Origin: an uncultured Chryseobacterium sp.
Lineage (GTDB): Bacteria; Bacteroidota; Bacteroidia; Flavobacteriales; Weeksellaceae
Assembly: GCA_913775525.1 (NCBI GenBank)
Contig: CAJYLH010000035.1
Coordinates: forward strand, 62,001-126,000
Direction: 5' to 3'
DNA length: 64,000 nucleotides
Shown: in pieces, positions 45,461 through 54,730 of the stretch
Layout: every line of letters begins with the position of its first letter
How positions within the stretch are numbered: position 1 is the first letter of the stretch
Position numbers and translations under genes: made by a program
The notes under the pieces: generated by a model
What the model was told of the DNA's origin: nothing
What the model saw: only the letters and a program-made list of their open reading frames with translations
Databases searched by the model: none

Positions 45461-46774
45461 ATGAAAAAACGACTTCTTTCTGTTGCTGCTGCAGCCTTCT
45501 TCGGAATGATGCTTAATGCACAGCAAATCAAATTCGAAGAGTATGATCTGCCTAACGGTCTTCATGTAATTCTTCATCAGGACAATTCTGCTCCGGTAGT
45601 GACTACAGGAGTAATGTACCACGTGGGAGCAAAAGACGAGTTAAAGGGAAGAACAGGATTTGCCCATTTCTTTGAGCACCTTCTGTTTGAAGGAACTCCG
45701 AACATCAAACGAGGGGAATGGTTCAAAATTGTTTCCTCTAACGGAGGACAGAATAATGCCAATACAACCAACGACAGAACTTACTATTATGAGACATTCC
45801 CGTCCAATAATGAGCAGCTGGGTCTTTGGATGGAGGCGGAAAGAATGCGCCATGCCGTAATCAATCAGATTGGAGTAGACACGCAGAGAGAGGTAGTAAA
45901 AGAAGAAAAGAGATTGAGAATGGATAACCAGCCATATGGTAATCTTTTCACAACCATTCAGAAAAACCTTTTCACCAATCACCCATACAACTGGCCAACG
46001 ATTGGCTCTATGGAAGACCTGAATGCGGCAAAGCTGGATGAGTTCCAGGCTTTCTATAAAAAATACTATGTTCCTAACAACGCTACGCTGGTTGTGGCCG
46101 GAGACATTAAGCCTGAAGAGACTAAAAAATGGATCCAGGAATATTACGGCAGTATCCCTAAAGGTACGGTATATCCTAAAAATTTCCCGAAAGATGCGCC
46201 GATTACCCAGCAAAAAGAAGTGACAGCATATGACCCGAACATCCAGCTTCCGGCATATGTTTTTGCATACAGAACACCTGCCAATAAAGAAAAGGATGCC
46301 TATGTTTTAGATATGCTTTCCTCCTATCTGAGCAACGGTAAATCTTCTGTTTTATATAAAAAACTGGTAGACCAGGATAAAAAGGCCCTTCAGGTAGCCG
46401 CCTTTAACCAGGGACTTGAAGACTACAGTATTTTCGCATTCTTTGCCATCCCTATGGGACAGACTACGAAGCAGGTTCTTCAATCTGATATTGATGCAGA
46501 GATTAAGAAACTGCAGACAACACTTATTTCCCCGGATGATTACCAGAAACTTCAGAACCAGTATGAGAACCAGTTTGTAAACCAAAATTCAAGCATCCAG
46601 GGGATTGCAGCTTCACTGGCAACCAATCATGTGCTGATGGGAGATACGAATCTGATCAACAAAGAAATCGATATCTACAGATCCATCACCAGACAGGATC
46701 TTCAGAATGCTGCCAAGAAGTATCTTAATCCTAATCAGAGAATAATCATTAATTACCTTCCTGAAAAAAAGTAG
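45461..46774 (+). CDS. M16 zinc protease, catalytic subunit
   Basis: 437 residues. Signal peptide (MKKRLLSVAAAAFFGMMLNAQ) then the M16 catalytic domain with the inverted zinc motif HFFEH (in FAHFFEHLLFEG) and the distal Glu in EVVKEEKR. It is a periplasmic or surface peptidase. The neighbouring gene lacks the HxxEH motif, so the two should form the classical active/inactive M16B pair and degrade peptides in the clamshell chamber. Confidence 0.92.
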   Translation: MKKRLLSVAAAAFFGMMLNAQQIKFEEYDLPNGLHVILHQDNSAPVVTTGVMYHVGAKDELKGRTGFAHFFEHLLFEGTPNIKRGEWFKIVSSNGGQNNANTTNDRTYYYETFPSNNEQLGLWMEAERMRHAVINQIGVDTQREVVKEEKRLRMDNQPYGNLFTTIQKNLFTNHPYNWPTIGSMEDLNAAKLDEFQAFYKKYYVPNNATLVVAGDIKPEETKKWIQEYYGSIPKGTVYPKNFPKDAPITQQKEVTAYDPNIQLPAYVFAYRTPANKEKDAYVLDMLSSYLSNGKSSVLYKKLVDQDKKALQVAAFNQGLEDYSIFAFFAIPMGQTTKQVLQSDIDAEIKKLQTTLISPDDYQKLQNQYENQFVNQNSSIQGIAASLATNHVLMGDTNLINKEIDIYRSITRQDLQNAAKKYLNPNQRIIINYLPEKK

Positions 46775-46825
46775 TCTCACAGAGAATACCGATTTAACAA
46801 TGATTATTAAAACAATTTTTTACAA

Positions 46826-48859
46826 ATGAAAAAGCAATTAACCTATATAGCGGTAGCATTTTTATTCACAGGAATGCTTTCTGCACAGAAAATAGATATC
46901 AATGCAATGCCAAAGCCGGGACCAACTCCTGCCATCAACATTGCCAAGCCAAAAACCTTCCAGCTTAAGAACGGCCTGACCGTTATGGTGGTGGAAAACA
47001 ATAAGCTTCCAAGGGTAAGTGTAAACCTTACTATGGACAGACCGCCATATTACGAAGGAAATATAACCGGAGTAAGCGAAATTATGGCTGAACAGCTGGA
47101 AAACGGCACCATGAATATCAGCAAGGATGAGTTCAACAAAAAGATCGACTATCTGGGAGCCCGACTTAATTTTTCTTCCGGAGGTGCTTCAGCCAATACC
47201 CTTTCCAAATATTTCCCTGAAGTAATGGGACTGATGGCAGATGCCATCGTGAATCCTAAATTTTCTGCTGAGGAAATCCAGAATTCAAAGGAAAGGACTA
47301 TTGAAGCATTAAAGTCTGATGAAAAAAATGCTTCTTCTATTGCATCAAGGGTTTCCAATGCACTTACCTATGGAAAGAATACCGCAAGAGGAGAATTCGA
47401 AACCGTTGAAACCATCAACAGGATACAGCTTGCAGATGTACAGAACATCTACAAAAAGTACTATGCTCCCGACAACGCCTATTTGGTCATTGTAGGAGAC
47501 GTAAAATACGATAAGGTAAAACCAATGGTAGAGAAGGCATTCAGCGGCTGGAAAAAAGCGAATACGCCTGTTGTTCCTCTTGAGCCGGCTCAAAACCTGG
47601 CCAAAACTGAAATTGATGTAGTGGATGTTCCTTCTGCGGTACAGTCTGTAGTTTCTGTAGGCAATATCAACACCCTGAAAATGAAAAATCCGGATTATTT
47701 TCCTGCTACTATTGCCAACTACATTTTAGGCGGTGGCGGTGAAGCAAGGCTTTTCATGAACCTTCGTGAAAAGAACGGATTTACTTATGGGGCATACTCC
47801 AGTATGAGCACCAGCAAATATTCCCCTGAATTTTCTGCTGAGGCCAGTGTAAGAAATGAAGTAACGGATAAAGCCGTAAAAGAGTTCATGAATGAACTTA
47901 ACGCAATCTCTACTGTAAAACCGGATGAGCTGGAAAATGCAAAAGCAAAGCTGAAGGGTAATTTCATCATGTCGCTGGAAAGACCTGAAACTATTGCAAG
48001 GTTTGCCCTGAATCAGAAAATCTATGATTTACCGGCAGACTTTTATACCAATTATCTGAAATCCATCGATAAGGTAACCGCAGCAGATGTAACGAATGCA
48101 GTAAAAACCAATATCCTGCCGAACCAGAGCAGAATTTTCGTGGCAGGTAAAGCTTCCGATATTTCAGAAAACCTGGAGAAACTGGGTTATCCTGTAAAAT
48201 ATTTTGACAAAGATGCCAATCCGGTAGGAAAACCTTCTGCCCAAAAAGTGGATGCCGGAGTAACAACAGCTTCTGTAGCGGATAAATACATCAATGCTAT
48301 CGGAGGGATGGCTGCTGTTCAGAAAATCAACTCCATTACGACGGAGGCTACCGCCAAAGTTCAGGGAATGGACATGAATATCAAAATGATAGATGCCAAA
48401 GGCGGAAAAAGGGCAGTGAACGTCAGCATGATGGGGAATACCATACATAAAATGGTTTTCGACGGAATGGAAGGATACATAGAGCAACAGGGTAAAAAAG
48501 TCCCTGTAGGTGAAAAGGAAAAGTCTGAAATGATCAAGGATCAGGAAATTTTCCCTGAACTGATGTTTGCAAAATCTCCTGAATATAAGCTGACCGGTAT
48601 TGAAAAATACAATAATGAAGACTCTTACGTAATCAAAGGAGGTAAAGGAACTTATTATTACAGCGTAAAAACAGGTCTGAAAACAGGAGAAATAGAAGTG
48701 AGCGAAGCCGGTTCTGTACCAACCAGCTATTCCGATTACAAGGATGTAGCCGGAGTAAAGCTTCCTTACACCATGGTAAAGAATATGGGCGGAATGGACA
48801 TCAATATGACCGTAAAGTCATACCAGGTGAACCAGGCTAAAGACGCTGATTTCAAATAA
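46826..48859 (+). CDS. M16 protease, non-catalytic subunit with C-terminal extension
   Basis: 677 residues, exported (MKKQLTYIAVAFLFTGMLSAQ). Where the zinc motif is expected it reads SEIMAEQLENGT, so no zinc site; the R/Y motif of inactive partners is present in REKNGFTYGAY. Residues about 485-677 form an additional domain (VADKYINAIGGM, VNVSMMGN) of an outer-membrane lipoprotein-like type that may bind lipid or the cell surface. Transcribed 51 bp after its catalytic partner. Confidence 0.9.
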   Translation: MKKQLTYIAVAFLFTGMLSAQKIDINAMPKPGPTPAINIAKPKTFQLKNGLTVMVVENNKLPRVSVNLTMDRPPYYEGNITGVSEIMAEQLENGTMNISKDEFNKKIDYLGARLNFSSGGASANTLSKYFPEVMGLMADAIVNPKFSAEEIQNSKERTIEALKSDEKNASSIASRVSNALTYGKNTARGEFETVETINRIQLADVQNIYKKYYAPDNAYLVIVGDVKYDKVKPMVEKAFSGWKKANTPVVPLEPAQNLAKTEIDVVDVPSAVQSVVSVGNINTLKMKNPDYFPATIANYILGGGGEARLFMNLREKNGFTYGAYSSMSTSKYSPEFSAEASVRNEVTDKAVKEFMNELNAISTVKPDELENAKAKLKGNFIMSLERPETIARFALNQKIYDLPADFYTNYLKSIDKVTAADVTNAVKTNILPNQSRIFVAGKASDISENLEKLGYPVKYFDKDANPVGKPSAQKVDAGVTTASVADKYINAIGGMAAVQKINSITTEATAKVQGMDMNIKMIDAKGGKRAVNVSMMGNTIHKMVFDGMEGYIEQQGKKVPVGEKEKSEMIKDQEIFPELMFAKSPEYKLTGIEKYNNEDSYVIKGGKGTYYYSVKTGLKTGEIEVSEAGSVPTSYSDYKDVAGVKLPYTMVKNMGGMDINMTVKSYQVNQAKDADFK

Positions 48860-48880
48860 GAAGCTTAAATTATACAGGCA

Positions 48881-48903
48881 AAGCGGCGCCTCGGGCGCCG
48901 CTT
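48881..48903 (+). terminator. Terminator after the M16 pair
   Basis: AAGCGGCGCC pairs perfectly with GGCGCCGCTT around a 3-base loop; T-rich sequence follows. Confidence 0.85.
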
Positions 48904-48923
48904 GCTATTTTTACCAATCTTAT

Positions 48924-48954
48924 TTTGTGATTCGGTAAAAAAAGATTAAATTTG
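48924..48954 (+). promoter_or_regulatory. Bacteroidota-type promoter of secG
   Basis: TTTG (48924-48927), 19 bases, TAAATTTG (48947-48954): both boxes at consensus spacing, 25 bases before the start. Confidence 0.8.
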
Positions 48955-48979
48955 CCCATTCAAAAAGATATCAGAATTA

Positions 48980-49327
48980 ATGGATACTATATTTACACTA
49001 TTAATGGTTCTTATTATGATCGCCAGTATTTTACTGGTTATCATCATTATGGCTCAGAATCCTAAAGGAGGAGGCCTTTCCAGTACTTTCGGAGGTGCAT
49101 CTTCCGCACAGTTCGGAGTACAGAGAACCAATGACTTTATGGAAAAAGCTACCTGGACGCTGGGTGCGGTGATCATCGTTCTCATCCTGATCAGTGTAGT
49201 AATTACCGGTAAGCCAACACAGGCACTGCCAAACACAAGCCAGCCGGTGAAAAAAGAAGCCCCTGCACAAACGGCTCCTGCTTCACAGAATATGCCGGCG
49301 CAGACTCCTGCGGCACCTGCCAAATAA
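48980..49327 (+). CDS. secG: Preprotein translocase subunit SecG
   Basis: 115 residues with two membrane helices (about 4-24 and 56-74) separated by the conserved loop NPKGGGLSSTFGGASSAQ. A Pro/Ala/Thr/Lys-rich C-terminal tail of about 40 residues extends beyond the E. coli length, common in Bacteroidota. It is part of SecYEG in the inner membrane. Strong consensus promoter upstream and a terminator downstream suggest a monocistronic unit. Confidence 0.93.
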   Translation: MDTIFTLLMVLIMIASILLVIIIMAQNPKGGGLSSTFGGASSAQFGVQRTNDFMEKATWTLGAVIIVLILISVVITGKPTQALPNTSQPVKKEAPAQTAPASQNMPAQTPAAPAK

Positions 49328-49350
49328 TAAGAAATTATTTCCTATACATA

Positions 49351-49379
49351 AAAGCAGCTCAACTGAATTGAGCTGCTTT
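49351..49379. terminator. Bidirectional terminator between secG and the GT2 gene
   Basis: AAAGCAGCTCAA (49351-49362) pairs with TTGAGCTGCTTT (49368-49379). Confidence 0.85.
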
Positions 49380-49380
49380 C

Positions 49381-50214
49381 TTATTTTAACTTTATTTTTT
49401 CAATGGTATGCCGGAGCCGGAGCCCGGCTTTCAGAAATGAATACTGCACCGGCTTTGTTGTCTTATAATACTTGCAGATAAAAATCTGCATGGCACCGTA
49501 AAACCTGTTGAGGTATACCTCATCTTTTACCGTACTTTCCCCTTTGTGATGCAGGATAGAAGCCTGACCGTAATAGTAGTTCCTATAGCCCTTCTGCAGC
49601 AGCGTATAGCACAGGTCAATGTCCTCTCCGTACATAAAGTACGCTTCATCCAGGCCCCCTGCTTTTTCATATACTGCTTTCCTGATGAGCATGAATGCAC
49701 CGGTTACCACCTCCACCTCAGCATTTTCATATTCACCGATGTCATTGCGGTAATAAGATTTGGTTTCATTCTTTTTAAAACCTATAAACAGTTTCTCAAA
49801 GGAATTGATCATGTCGGGTACCGAACGTTTGCTTTCCGGAAGAAAATTTCCGGCAGCGTCATGCATCCGTACGCCAAGGCAGCCGAAATCCTTTTTTGAG
49901 TCTGCAAAATCAAGGATGTCCTGCATATAATACCCTTCAATTTCCGTATCCGGATTCAGGATCAGCAGGTATTCCCCTTTTGCTGTTTTGACGGCTTTAT
50001 TATTGGCTTTGGCAAATCCTTCATTAAGTGCTGAAGCCATAAACCTACAGTCCGGAAATTCATCAATCAGCTGTCTCCATGAGGAGTCTGTTGAGGCATT
50101 ATCTACGATGATCACTTCGCAGGCAATATCCGAAAGGTGTTTCTGAATAGACTGAAGGCAGCTTTTCAGGAGTTGGGTAACGTTGTAATTGACAATAACA
50201 ATGCTGAGCTTCAT
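49381..50214 (-). CDS. Glycosyltransferase family 2
   Basis: 277 residues. GT-A fold with IVNYNVTQLLKSCLQSI, substrate Asp in VDNASTD, DxD-like NPDTEIEG, and catalytic acid region GEDIDLCYTLLQKGYR. Of the rhamnosyltransferase/WcaA-like sort, probably adding a sugar to envelope polysaccharide. Lies 5 bp downstream of recR on the same strand; no other polysaccharide genes are near. Confidence 0.9.
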   Translation of the reverse strand: MKLSIVIVNYNVTQLLKSCLQSIQKHLSDIACEVIIVDNASTDSSWRQLIDEFPDCRFMASALNEGFAKANNKAVKTAKGEYLLILNPDTEIEGYYMQDILDFADSKKDFGCLGVRMHDAAGNFLPESKRSVPDMINSFEKLFIGFKKNETKSYYRNDIGEYENAEVEVVTGAFMLIRKAVYEKAGGLDEAYFMYGEDIDLCYTLLQKGYRNYYYGQASILHHKGESTVKDEVYLNRFYGAMQIFICKYYKTTKPVQYSFLKAGLRLRHTIEKIKLK

Positions 50215-50219
50215 CTCCG

Positions 50220-50831
50220 TTAATCCTTTTCGTTGTAAGGCAGCCTGTTGACAATGGATCTTCCTAAAGAAATTTCATCGGCATATTCAAGCTCATCCCC
50301 TACTGCGATTCCCCTGGCTATACTGGAAAATGTAACCCCGGAATTTTTGAATTTCTTATAAATGTAATAGGCTGTGGTATCTCCTTCCATAGTGGCACTG
50401 AGCGCAAAAATAAATTCCCTTACTTTTCCTTCATTCAGCTTTTTCTCAATGCTCGGGATATTCAGCTGGTTGGGTCCTACTCCTTCCATAGGAGAAATTT
50501 TACCGCCCAGAATCAGGTATTTACCTTTGTATTTGCCTGTATTTTCAATGGCAATTACATCGCGTACATCTTCCACGATGCAGATCAGCTCATCGCTTCT
50601 TTTGCTGTTGCTGCAGATGTCGCAGATTTCGAAATCGGAAAAATTATGGCATTCCTTGCAGTATTTGATGTCATTAACAAGGCTGATCAGGGAGTTTCCA
50701 AGGCCCATAGCCCTGGAGTTAGGCTGCTTCAGCAGATGCAGTGCTAGACGCAAGGCAGTCTTCCTGCCGATTCCGGGTAATCCGGAGATTTCATCCACGG
50801 CTTTTGCCAAAACTTTACTAGGATAATCCAT
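50220..50831 (-). CDS. recR: Recombination mediator protein RecR
   Basis: 203 residues from the ATG at 50831 (MDYPSKVLAKAVDEI), the usual length; the frame runs upstream for 46 more codons without similarity. HhH-like LPGIGRKTALRLALH, zinc finger CKECHNFSDFEICDIC and Toprim block VEDVRDVIAIENTG are present. RecR works with RecO/RecF to load RecA on gapped DNA. Confidence 0.95.
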   Translation of the reverse strand: MDYPSKVLAKAVDEISGLPGIGRKTALRLALHLLKQPNSRAMGLGNSLISLVNDIKYCKECHNFSDFEICDICSNSKRSDELICIVEDVRDVIAIENTGKYKGKYLILGGKISPMEGVGPNQLNIPSIEKKLNEGKVREFIFALSATMEGDTTAYYIYKKFKNSGVTFSSIARGIAVGDELEYADEISLGRSIVNRLPYNEKD

Positions 50832-50990
50832 CTTACAAAAATAAGAATTATTGTTGGATTTTATAGCTGTCCATTGCTGCACGAAGCATGATTTTAACGC
50901 TATAGCAGAAAGATTTTTCAGCACCGCCCGATAACCTGTGAGGAAAAAATTGATCCCCTGATTAATCATAAATCAAACAACCTCCATCAT

Positions 50991-51073
50991 CTATTACTCA
51001 TTACCAATTATTCATTACTTATTGCCCAATGCCCATTCCTCATTACGCATCGCTTATTCTCACGCCCATTCCC
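50991..51073. repeat. Degenerate heptanucleotide array
   Basis: About eleven consecutive 7-base words of the type CATTACT, CATTACC, AATTATT, TATTGCC, CAATGCC, CATTCCT, CATTACG, CATCGCT. It fills part of the 305-bp region between recR and the LURP-like gene; nothing else recognised there besides a -7-like TATCTTTG at 51097-51104. Confidence 0.65.
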
Positions 51074-51136
51074 TTTTCTCTTTAATCCAAAACCTCTATC
51101 TTTGGGTAACAATATATAATCTGAAAAAATAAACAA

Positions 51137-51742
51137 ATGGTACTTAACAACCTGAATTATCCGCTTGATTTCAAATTCAAGATCACCACCCTCGCAAGTG
51201 ATTTCAACATCACGGACAGAAACGGCAATTACGTCGCTTATGTACGGCAGAAAATGTTCAAACTTAAAGAAGATGTGATTGTCTTTAATGACGAAAGCAA
51301 AACAAAGGAACTCTTCAGGATCCAGGCCAATAAATGGATTGATTTCAATGCTTCCTATTCATTAAAAGACCTGGTAAACAACAAAAACTTCGGAAGGCTG
51401 GCCAGAAAAGGAATGCGTTCCATCTGGAAATCCACTTATGACATCCTGGATGAAAACGACCAGCAGAAATTTACTGTTACCGAGGATAACGCCTGGATAA
51501 AATTTTTCGACGGCATGGTGGGAGAAATTCCATTGATCGGAGCCTTCACCGGATATTTCCTGAATCCGTCCTACACGGTAAAGGGTATGGACGGCAAAGA
51601 ATATTTCAGGCTGAAAAAAATGCCTTCTTTTTTCGGAAGGAGGTTCCAGCTGGACCGTATGATCGATATTGATGATGAAGATGAAAGCCTTGTTGTCCTT
51701 TCTTTACTGATGATGGTATTGCTGGAACGTGCAAGAGGATAA
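51137..51742 (+). CDS. LURP-one/scramblase-like (tubby-fold) protein
   Basis: 201 residues. Pattern TDRNGNYVAYVRQKMFKLKEDVIVF and later FDILDE-like ST-YDILDEN, then GEIPLIGAFTGYFLNPSYTV, fits the LURP-one-related family (tubby-like beta barrel around a hydrophobic helix). No signal peptide. Possibly binds membrane lipid; no proven role in bacteria. The downstream lipoprotein gene starts 22 bp after its stop. Confidence 0.7.
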   Translation: MVLNNLNYPLDFKFKITTLASDFNITDRNGNYVAYVRQKMFKLKEDVIVFNDESKTKELFRIQANKWIDFNASYSLKDLVNNKNFGRLARKGMRSIWKSTYDILDENDQQKFTVTEDNAWIKFFDGMVGEIPLIGAFTGYFLNPSYTVKGMDGKEYFRLKKMPSFFGRRFQLDRMIDIDDEDESLVVLSLLMMVLLERARG

Positions 51743-51764
51743 AACTTACAAAAAATATAATTGT

Positions 51765-52262
51765 ATGATGAAATATGCACTGCTTTTCGCCGCAGCACTG
51801 GCGTTAACCTCCTGCAAAAAAGATCAGCCGGCTCAGACATCCGGCTCTGCACAGGACTCTGCTCATGGAGTGCAGGATAGCACTTCTGCATTGAAACCTT
51901 CTGCGGGTGCTATCGACATCGGGATATTTCCTTTCCCGAAGGAAATCAAAGAATGTTCCTGTTATTTTGCCAAAAACAAAGCTGATTTTGAAGCAGAACG
52001 CTACATATATGCGGATGATGCCGGCAAAACAGCCTATATGAAACTGAACGGCAGCAGAATCGTGATGAACCTGATCTCTTCCAGCGATATGGAAGTGGAT
52101 GAGGAACTCAGTAAGGAAATAGAAAGTGATGACTATAAAATCTCAATAAGGGGTAAAAAGATCAAGGGCGAGGAAGCTTTGCTGTTCGAAGGGACCATGA
52201 GGATTGAAAAACCGGATGGCACTGTAGTAACCACCCCTATTTACGGGGAATGCGGGTGCTAA
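51765..52262 (+). CDS. Lipoprotein of unknown function
   Basis: 165 residues; the start may be the ATG at 51765 or the next one at 51768. Lipoprotein signal with LTSC, then a low-complexity linker rich in Ser/Gln/Ala and a folded C-terminal domain with several Cys (ECSCYF, GECGC). Function unknown. Located between the LURP-like gene and the dipeptidase gene. Confidence 0.75.
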   Translation: MMKYALLFAAALALTSCKKDQPAQTSGSAQDSAHGVQDSTSALKPSAGAIDIGIFPFPKEIKECSCYFAKNKADFEAERYIYADDAGKTAYMKLNGSRIVMNLISSSDMEVDEELSKEIESDDYKISIRGKKIKGEEALLFEGTMRIEKPDGTVVTTPIYGECGC

Positions 52263-52387
52263 AAACAGCAGTACAATTATGAAAACCTTTACGGGGAACA
52301 ACTGGATCATACATTGAGCGGGCAGTACTTTTGCTCACTATTTTTATACCCTTTTATTATTTCGTAATTTTGAAGAAAATAAATGTT

Positions 52388-53833
52388 ATGGAACTAACGA
52401 ATATAGAACCGCAGATCATCTGGAAGAATTTTTCCAGGCTGAATGCGGTTCCGAGACCATCGAAAAAAGAAGAAAAGGTAATTGCCTTCATCAGAGAATT
52501 CGGGGATAACCTGGGATTGGATACTACCGTAGATGAGGTAGGAAATGTCATCATCAGGAAACCGGCGACTCCGGGAATGGAAAACCGTAAATCCGTTGTC
52601 TTACAGTCTCACCTGGATATGGTCTGCCAGAAAAACAATGATGTGAACTTCGATTTTGAAACGGAAGGCATCAGAATGGAAATAGAAGGCGACTGGGTAA
52701 AAGCAAAAGGAACGACCCTGGGTGCCGATAATGGGCTAGGTGTTGCGACCATCATGTCTATCCTTGAAAGCAATGATATTCCGCATCCTGCCCTGGAAGC
52801 CCTTTTTACAATTGATGAGGAAACGGGAATGACCGGAGCCTTAGGACTAAAACCGGGACAACTAACCGGTAATATTCTCCTGAACCTTGATACCGAAGAA
52901 GATGATGAAATTGATATCGGCTGTGCAGGAGGAATTGATGTTACCATTACCCAAACCTATCAGACAGAAGCTGCAAAAGGGCAGATTATACAGTTTGAAG
53001 TAAAAGGATTACAGGGCGGCCATTCAGGAATGGACATCCATAAAGGATTCGGAAATGCCAATATCATTCTGGGACGCCTTTTATACAAAGCGCTGGAAAA
53101 GCAGAATATCCAGCTGATCTCTGTAGACGGGGGCGGACTGAGAAATGCTATCCCAAGAGAAGCCGTAGCTCTGGCATCGGTAAGGAATGCCGGTGAATTT
53201 ATTGAAGACGTCACAGCAGGCCTTAAAAAAGAGATCCTGGAAGAATTTGCCAGTGTAGAACCTGGCCTTCAGATCAATATCGAAAATGCCACCACTTCAG
53301 ACAAAGCAATTTCTGAGGAAGATTCACGAAAAATCATCCTGGCTTTAAAATCCCTTCACAATGGAGTGTACCGCATGAGCCCTGATGTACAGGACCTGGT
53401 TGAATCCTCAAACAATGTAGCAAGAGTTGAGCTGAAAGAAGGGGCTTTAAAAATTTTAAACCTTTCCAGATCATCCGTTGAATCCTCTAAATATTCTGTA
53501 GCAGAACAATTGAAGTCTGTCGCAGATTTAGCAGGAATGAATACGGAATTCAGCGGTTCCTATCCTGGATGGAAACCGAAACCAGGTTCCGAGATCGTTC
53601 AGCTGATGGAAAAAATATACACCGAAAAATTCACCGAAAAACCTCATGTGGTAGCCTGTCATGCAGGTCTGGAATGCGGAATCATCGGAGCCAATTATCC
53701 TGATATGGAAATGGTGAGCTTCGGACCTACGATTCGCGGTGCCCACTCCCCGGATGAAAGGGCCAATATCCCTTCAACCCAGAAATTCTGGGCATTCACC
53801 AAAGAAATTCTGGCGAATATTCCTCAAAAGTAA
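52388..53833 (+). CDS. pepD: Aminoacyl-histidine dipeptidase (PepD, M20)
   Basis: 481 residues from the ATG at 52388; the frame begins 19 codons earlier in a hydrophobic stretch that does not belong to this cytosolic family. Zinc ligands and catalytic residues are seen in VVLQSHLDMVC (His), GADNGLGVA (Asp), DEETGMTGA (Glu pair) and, near the end, GLECGIIGANYPDME. It hydrolyses Xaa-His dipeptides such as carnosine. A terminator follows. Confidence 0.92.
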   Translation: MELTNIEPQIIWKNFSRLNAVPRPSKKEEKVIAFIREFGDNLGLDTTVDEVGNVIIRKPATPGMENRKSVVLQSHLDMVCQKNNDVNFDFETEGIRMEIEGDWVKAKGTTLGADNGLGVATIMSILESNDIPHPALEALFTIDEETGMTGALGLKPGQLTGNILLNLDTEEDDEIDIGCAGGIDVTITQTYQTEAAKGQIIQFEVKGLQGGHSGMDIHKGFGNANIILGRLLYKALEKQNIQLISVDGGGLRNAIPREAVALASVRNAGEFIEDVTAGLKKEILEEFASVEPGLQINIENATTSDKAISEEDSRKIILALKSLHNGVYRMSPDVQDLVESSNNVARVELKEGALKILNLSRSSVESSKYSVAEQLKSVADLAGMNTEFSGSYPGWKPKPGSEIVQLMEKIYTEKFTEKPHVVACHAGLECGIIGANYPDMEMVSFGPTIRGAHSPDERANIPSTQKFWAFTKEILANIPQK

Positions 53834-53854
53834 AACCTTGTAATTTCTATATTG

Positions 53855-53891
53855 AATATCCAAAATCGATTGATTTTGGATATTTTCCTTT
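53855..53891 (+). terminator. Terminator of pepD
   Basis: AATATCCAAAATC pairs perfectly with GATTTTGGATATT (13 bp, 4-base loop), followed by a T-rich run. Confidence 0.8.
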
Positions 53892-53972
53892 ATTGATTAC
53901 GTCTGCAAGTCGATATAACTAATAATGAAAGATTGCATAAAGAGTCATACAATTTTAAAATGTAAAAAAATT

Positions 53973-54554
53973 ATGAAAAGCATCACGGTATTTTGCGGAT
54001 CGAGTTTCGGTTCAGAGGATATTTACAGAGCGCAAGCTGCTATGCTTGGGCAGACATTGGCCCAACACCATATACAATTGGTATACGGCGGCGCCAATGT
54101 AGGGTTGATGGGTGCTGTGGCAGACGGTGCACTGAATGCCGGCGGAAAAGTCATTGGCGTCTTACCTCATTTTTTACAGACCAAAGAAATTGCCCACAAG
54201 CAGTTGACAGACCTCATTCTGGTGGAAAGCATGCACGAAAGAAAGACCAGGATGAATGAACTCTGCGATGGCGTGATCGTTCTTCCCGGTGGTTACGGAA
54301 CTCTGGAGGAATTTTTTGAAATGATTACCTGGGCACAGCTTGGCCTTCACAAAAAACCTATAGGAATTCTGAACATTGATGGGTTTTACGATGATCTCAT
54401 CAGGATGGTTGAAACAATGGTGGCTAAAGGCTTTTTAAAGCAGATTAATCATGACATGCTGCTGATCAGCGATTCTATAGACGGGCTGTTGGAAATGATG
54501 CAGAATTATCAGGCTCCGACGGTTGGAAAATGGATTTCAAAAGATGAAGTGTAG
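53973..54554 (+). CDS. LOG family protein (TIGR00730)
   Basis: 193 residues from the ATG at 53973 (MKSITVFCGSSFG); the frame opens 16 codons earlier without similarity. Motifs GGANVGLMGAVADGAL, MHERKTRMNELCDG and PGGYGTLEEFFEM are diagnostic of LOG phosphoribohydrolases, which release the free base from cytokinin-type or other nucleoside monophosphates. Function in a flavobacterium not established. Confidence 0.9.
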   Translation: MKSITVFCGSSFGSEDIYRAQAAMLGQTLAQHHIQLVYGGANVGLMGAVADGALNAGGKVIGVLPHFLQTKEIAHKQLTDLILVESMHERKTRMNELCDGVIVLPGGYGTLEEFFEMITWAQLGLHKKPIGILNIDGFYDDLIRMVETMVAKGFLKQINHDMLLISDSIDGLLEMMQNYQAPTVGKWISKDEV

Positions 54555-54686
54555 CAGATTCTATCCAATTGTATCATCCTTTCAGACTGAAGCTCTGAAA
54601 GGGCTTCTATTTTCGGCCATACCATACTGATTTGCAGAATAATTTCGTCTAAAAATCCCTGAAATAATTTTAAAGGGTAAGTTTAG

Positions 54687-54694
54687 TATATTTG
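54687..54694 (+). promoter_or_regulatory. -7 box of the S9 peptidase gene
   Basis: TATATTTG, matching TAnnTTTG, 36 bases before the start codon at 54731; -33 element not clear. Confidence 0.45.
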
Positions 54695-54730
54695 CTTAGC
54701 AAAACACACCTAAAAGAGAAATATATACCC

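Noticed and set aside
50832..50969. N-terminal extension of RecR
   Set aside because: RecR orthologues begin with the segment starting at 50831; the extension has no similarity and would give an over-long protein.
54578..54612. Hairpin CCTTTCAG/CTGAAAGG after the LOG gene
   Set aside because: Only 8 bp with a 9-base loop and a weak T tract; listed here because it is too weak to call a terminator with confidence.
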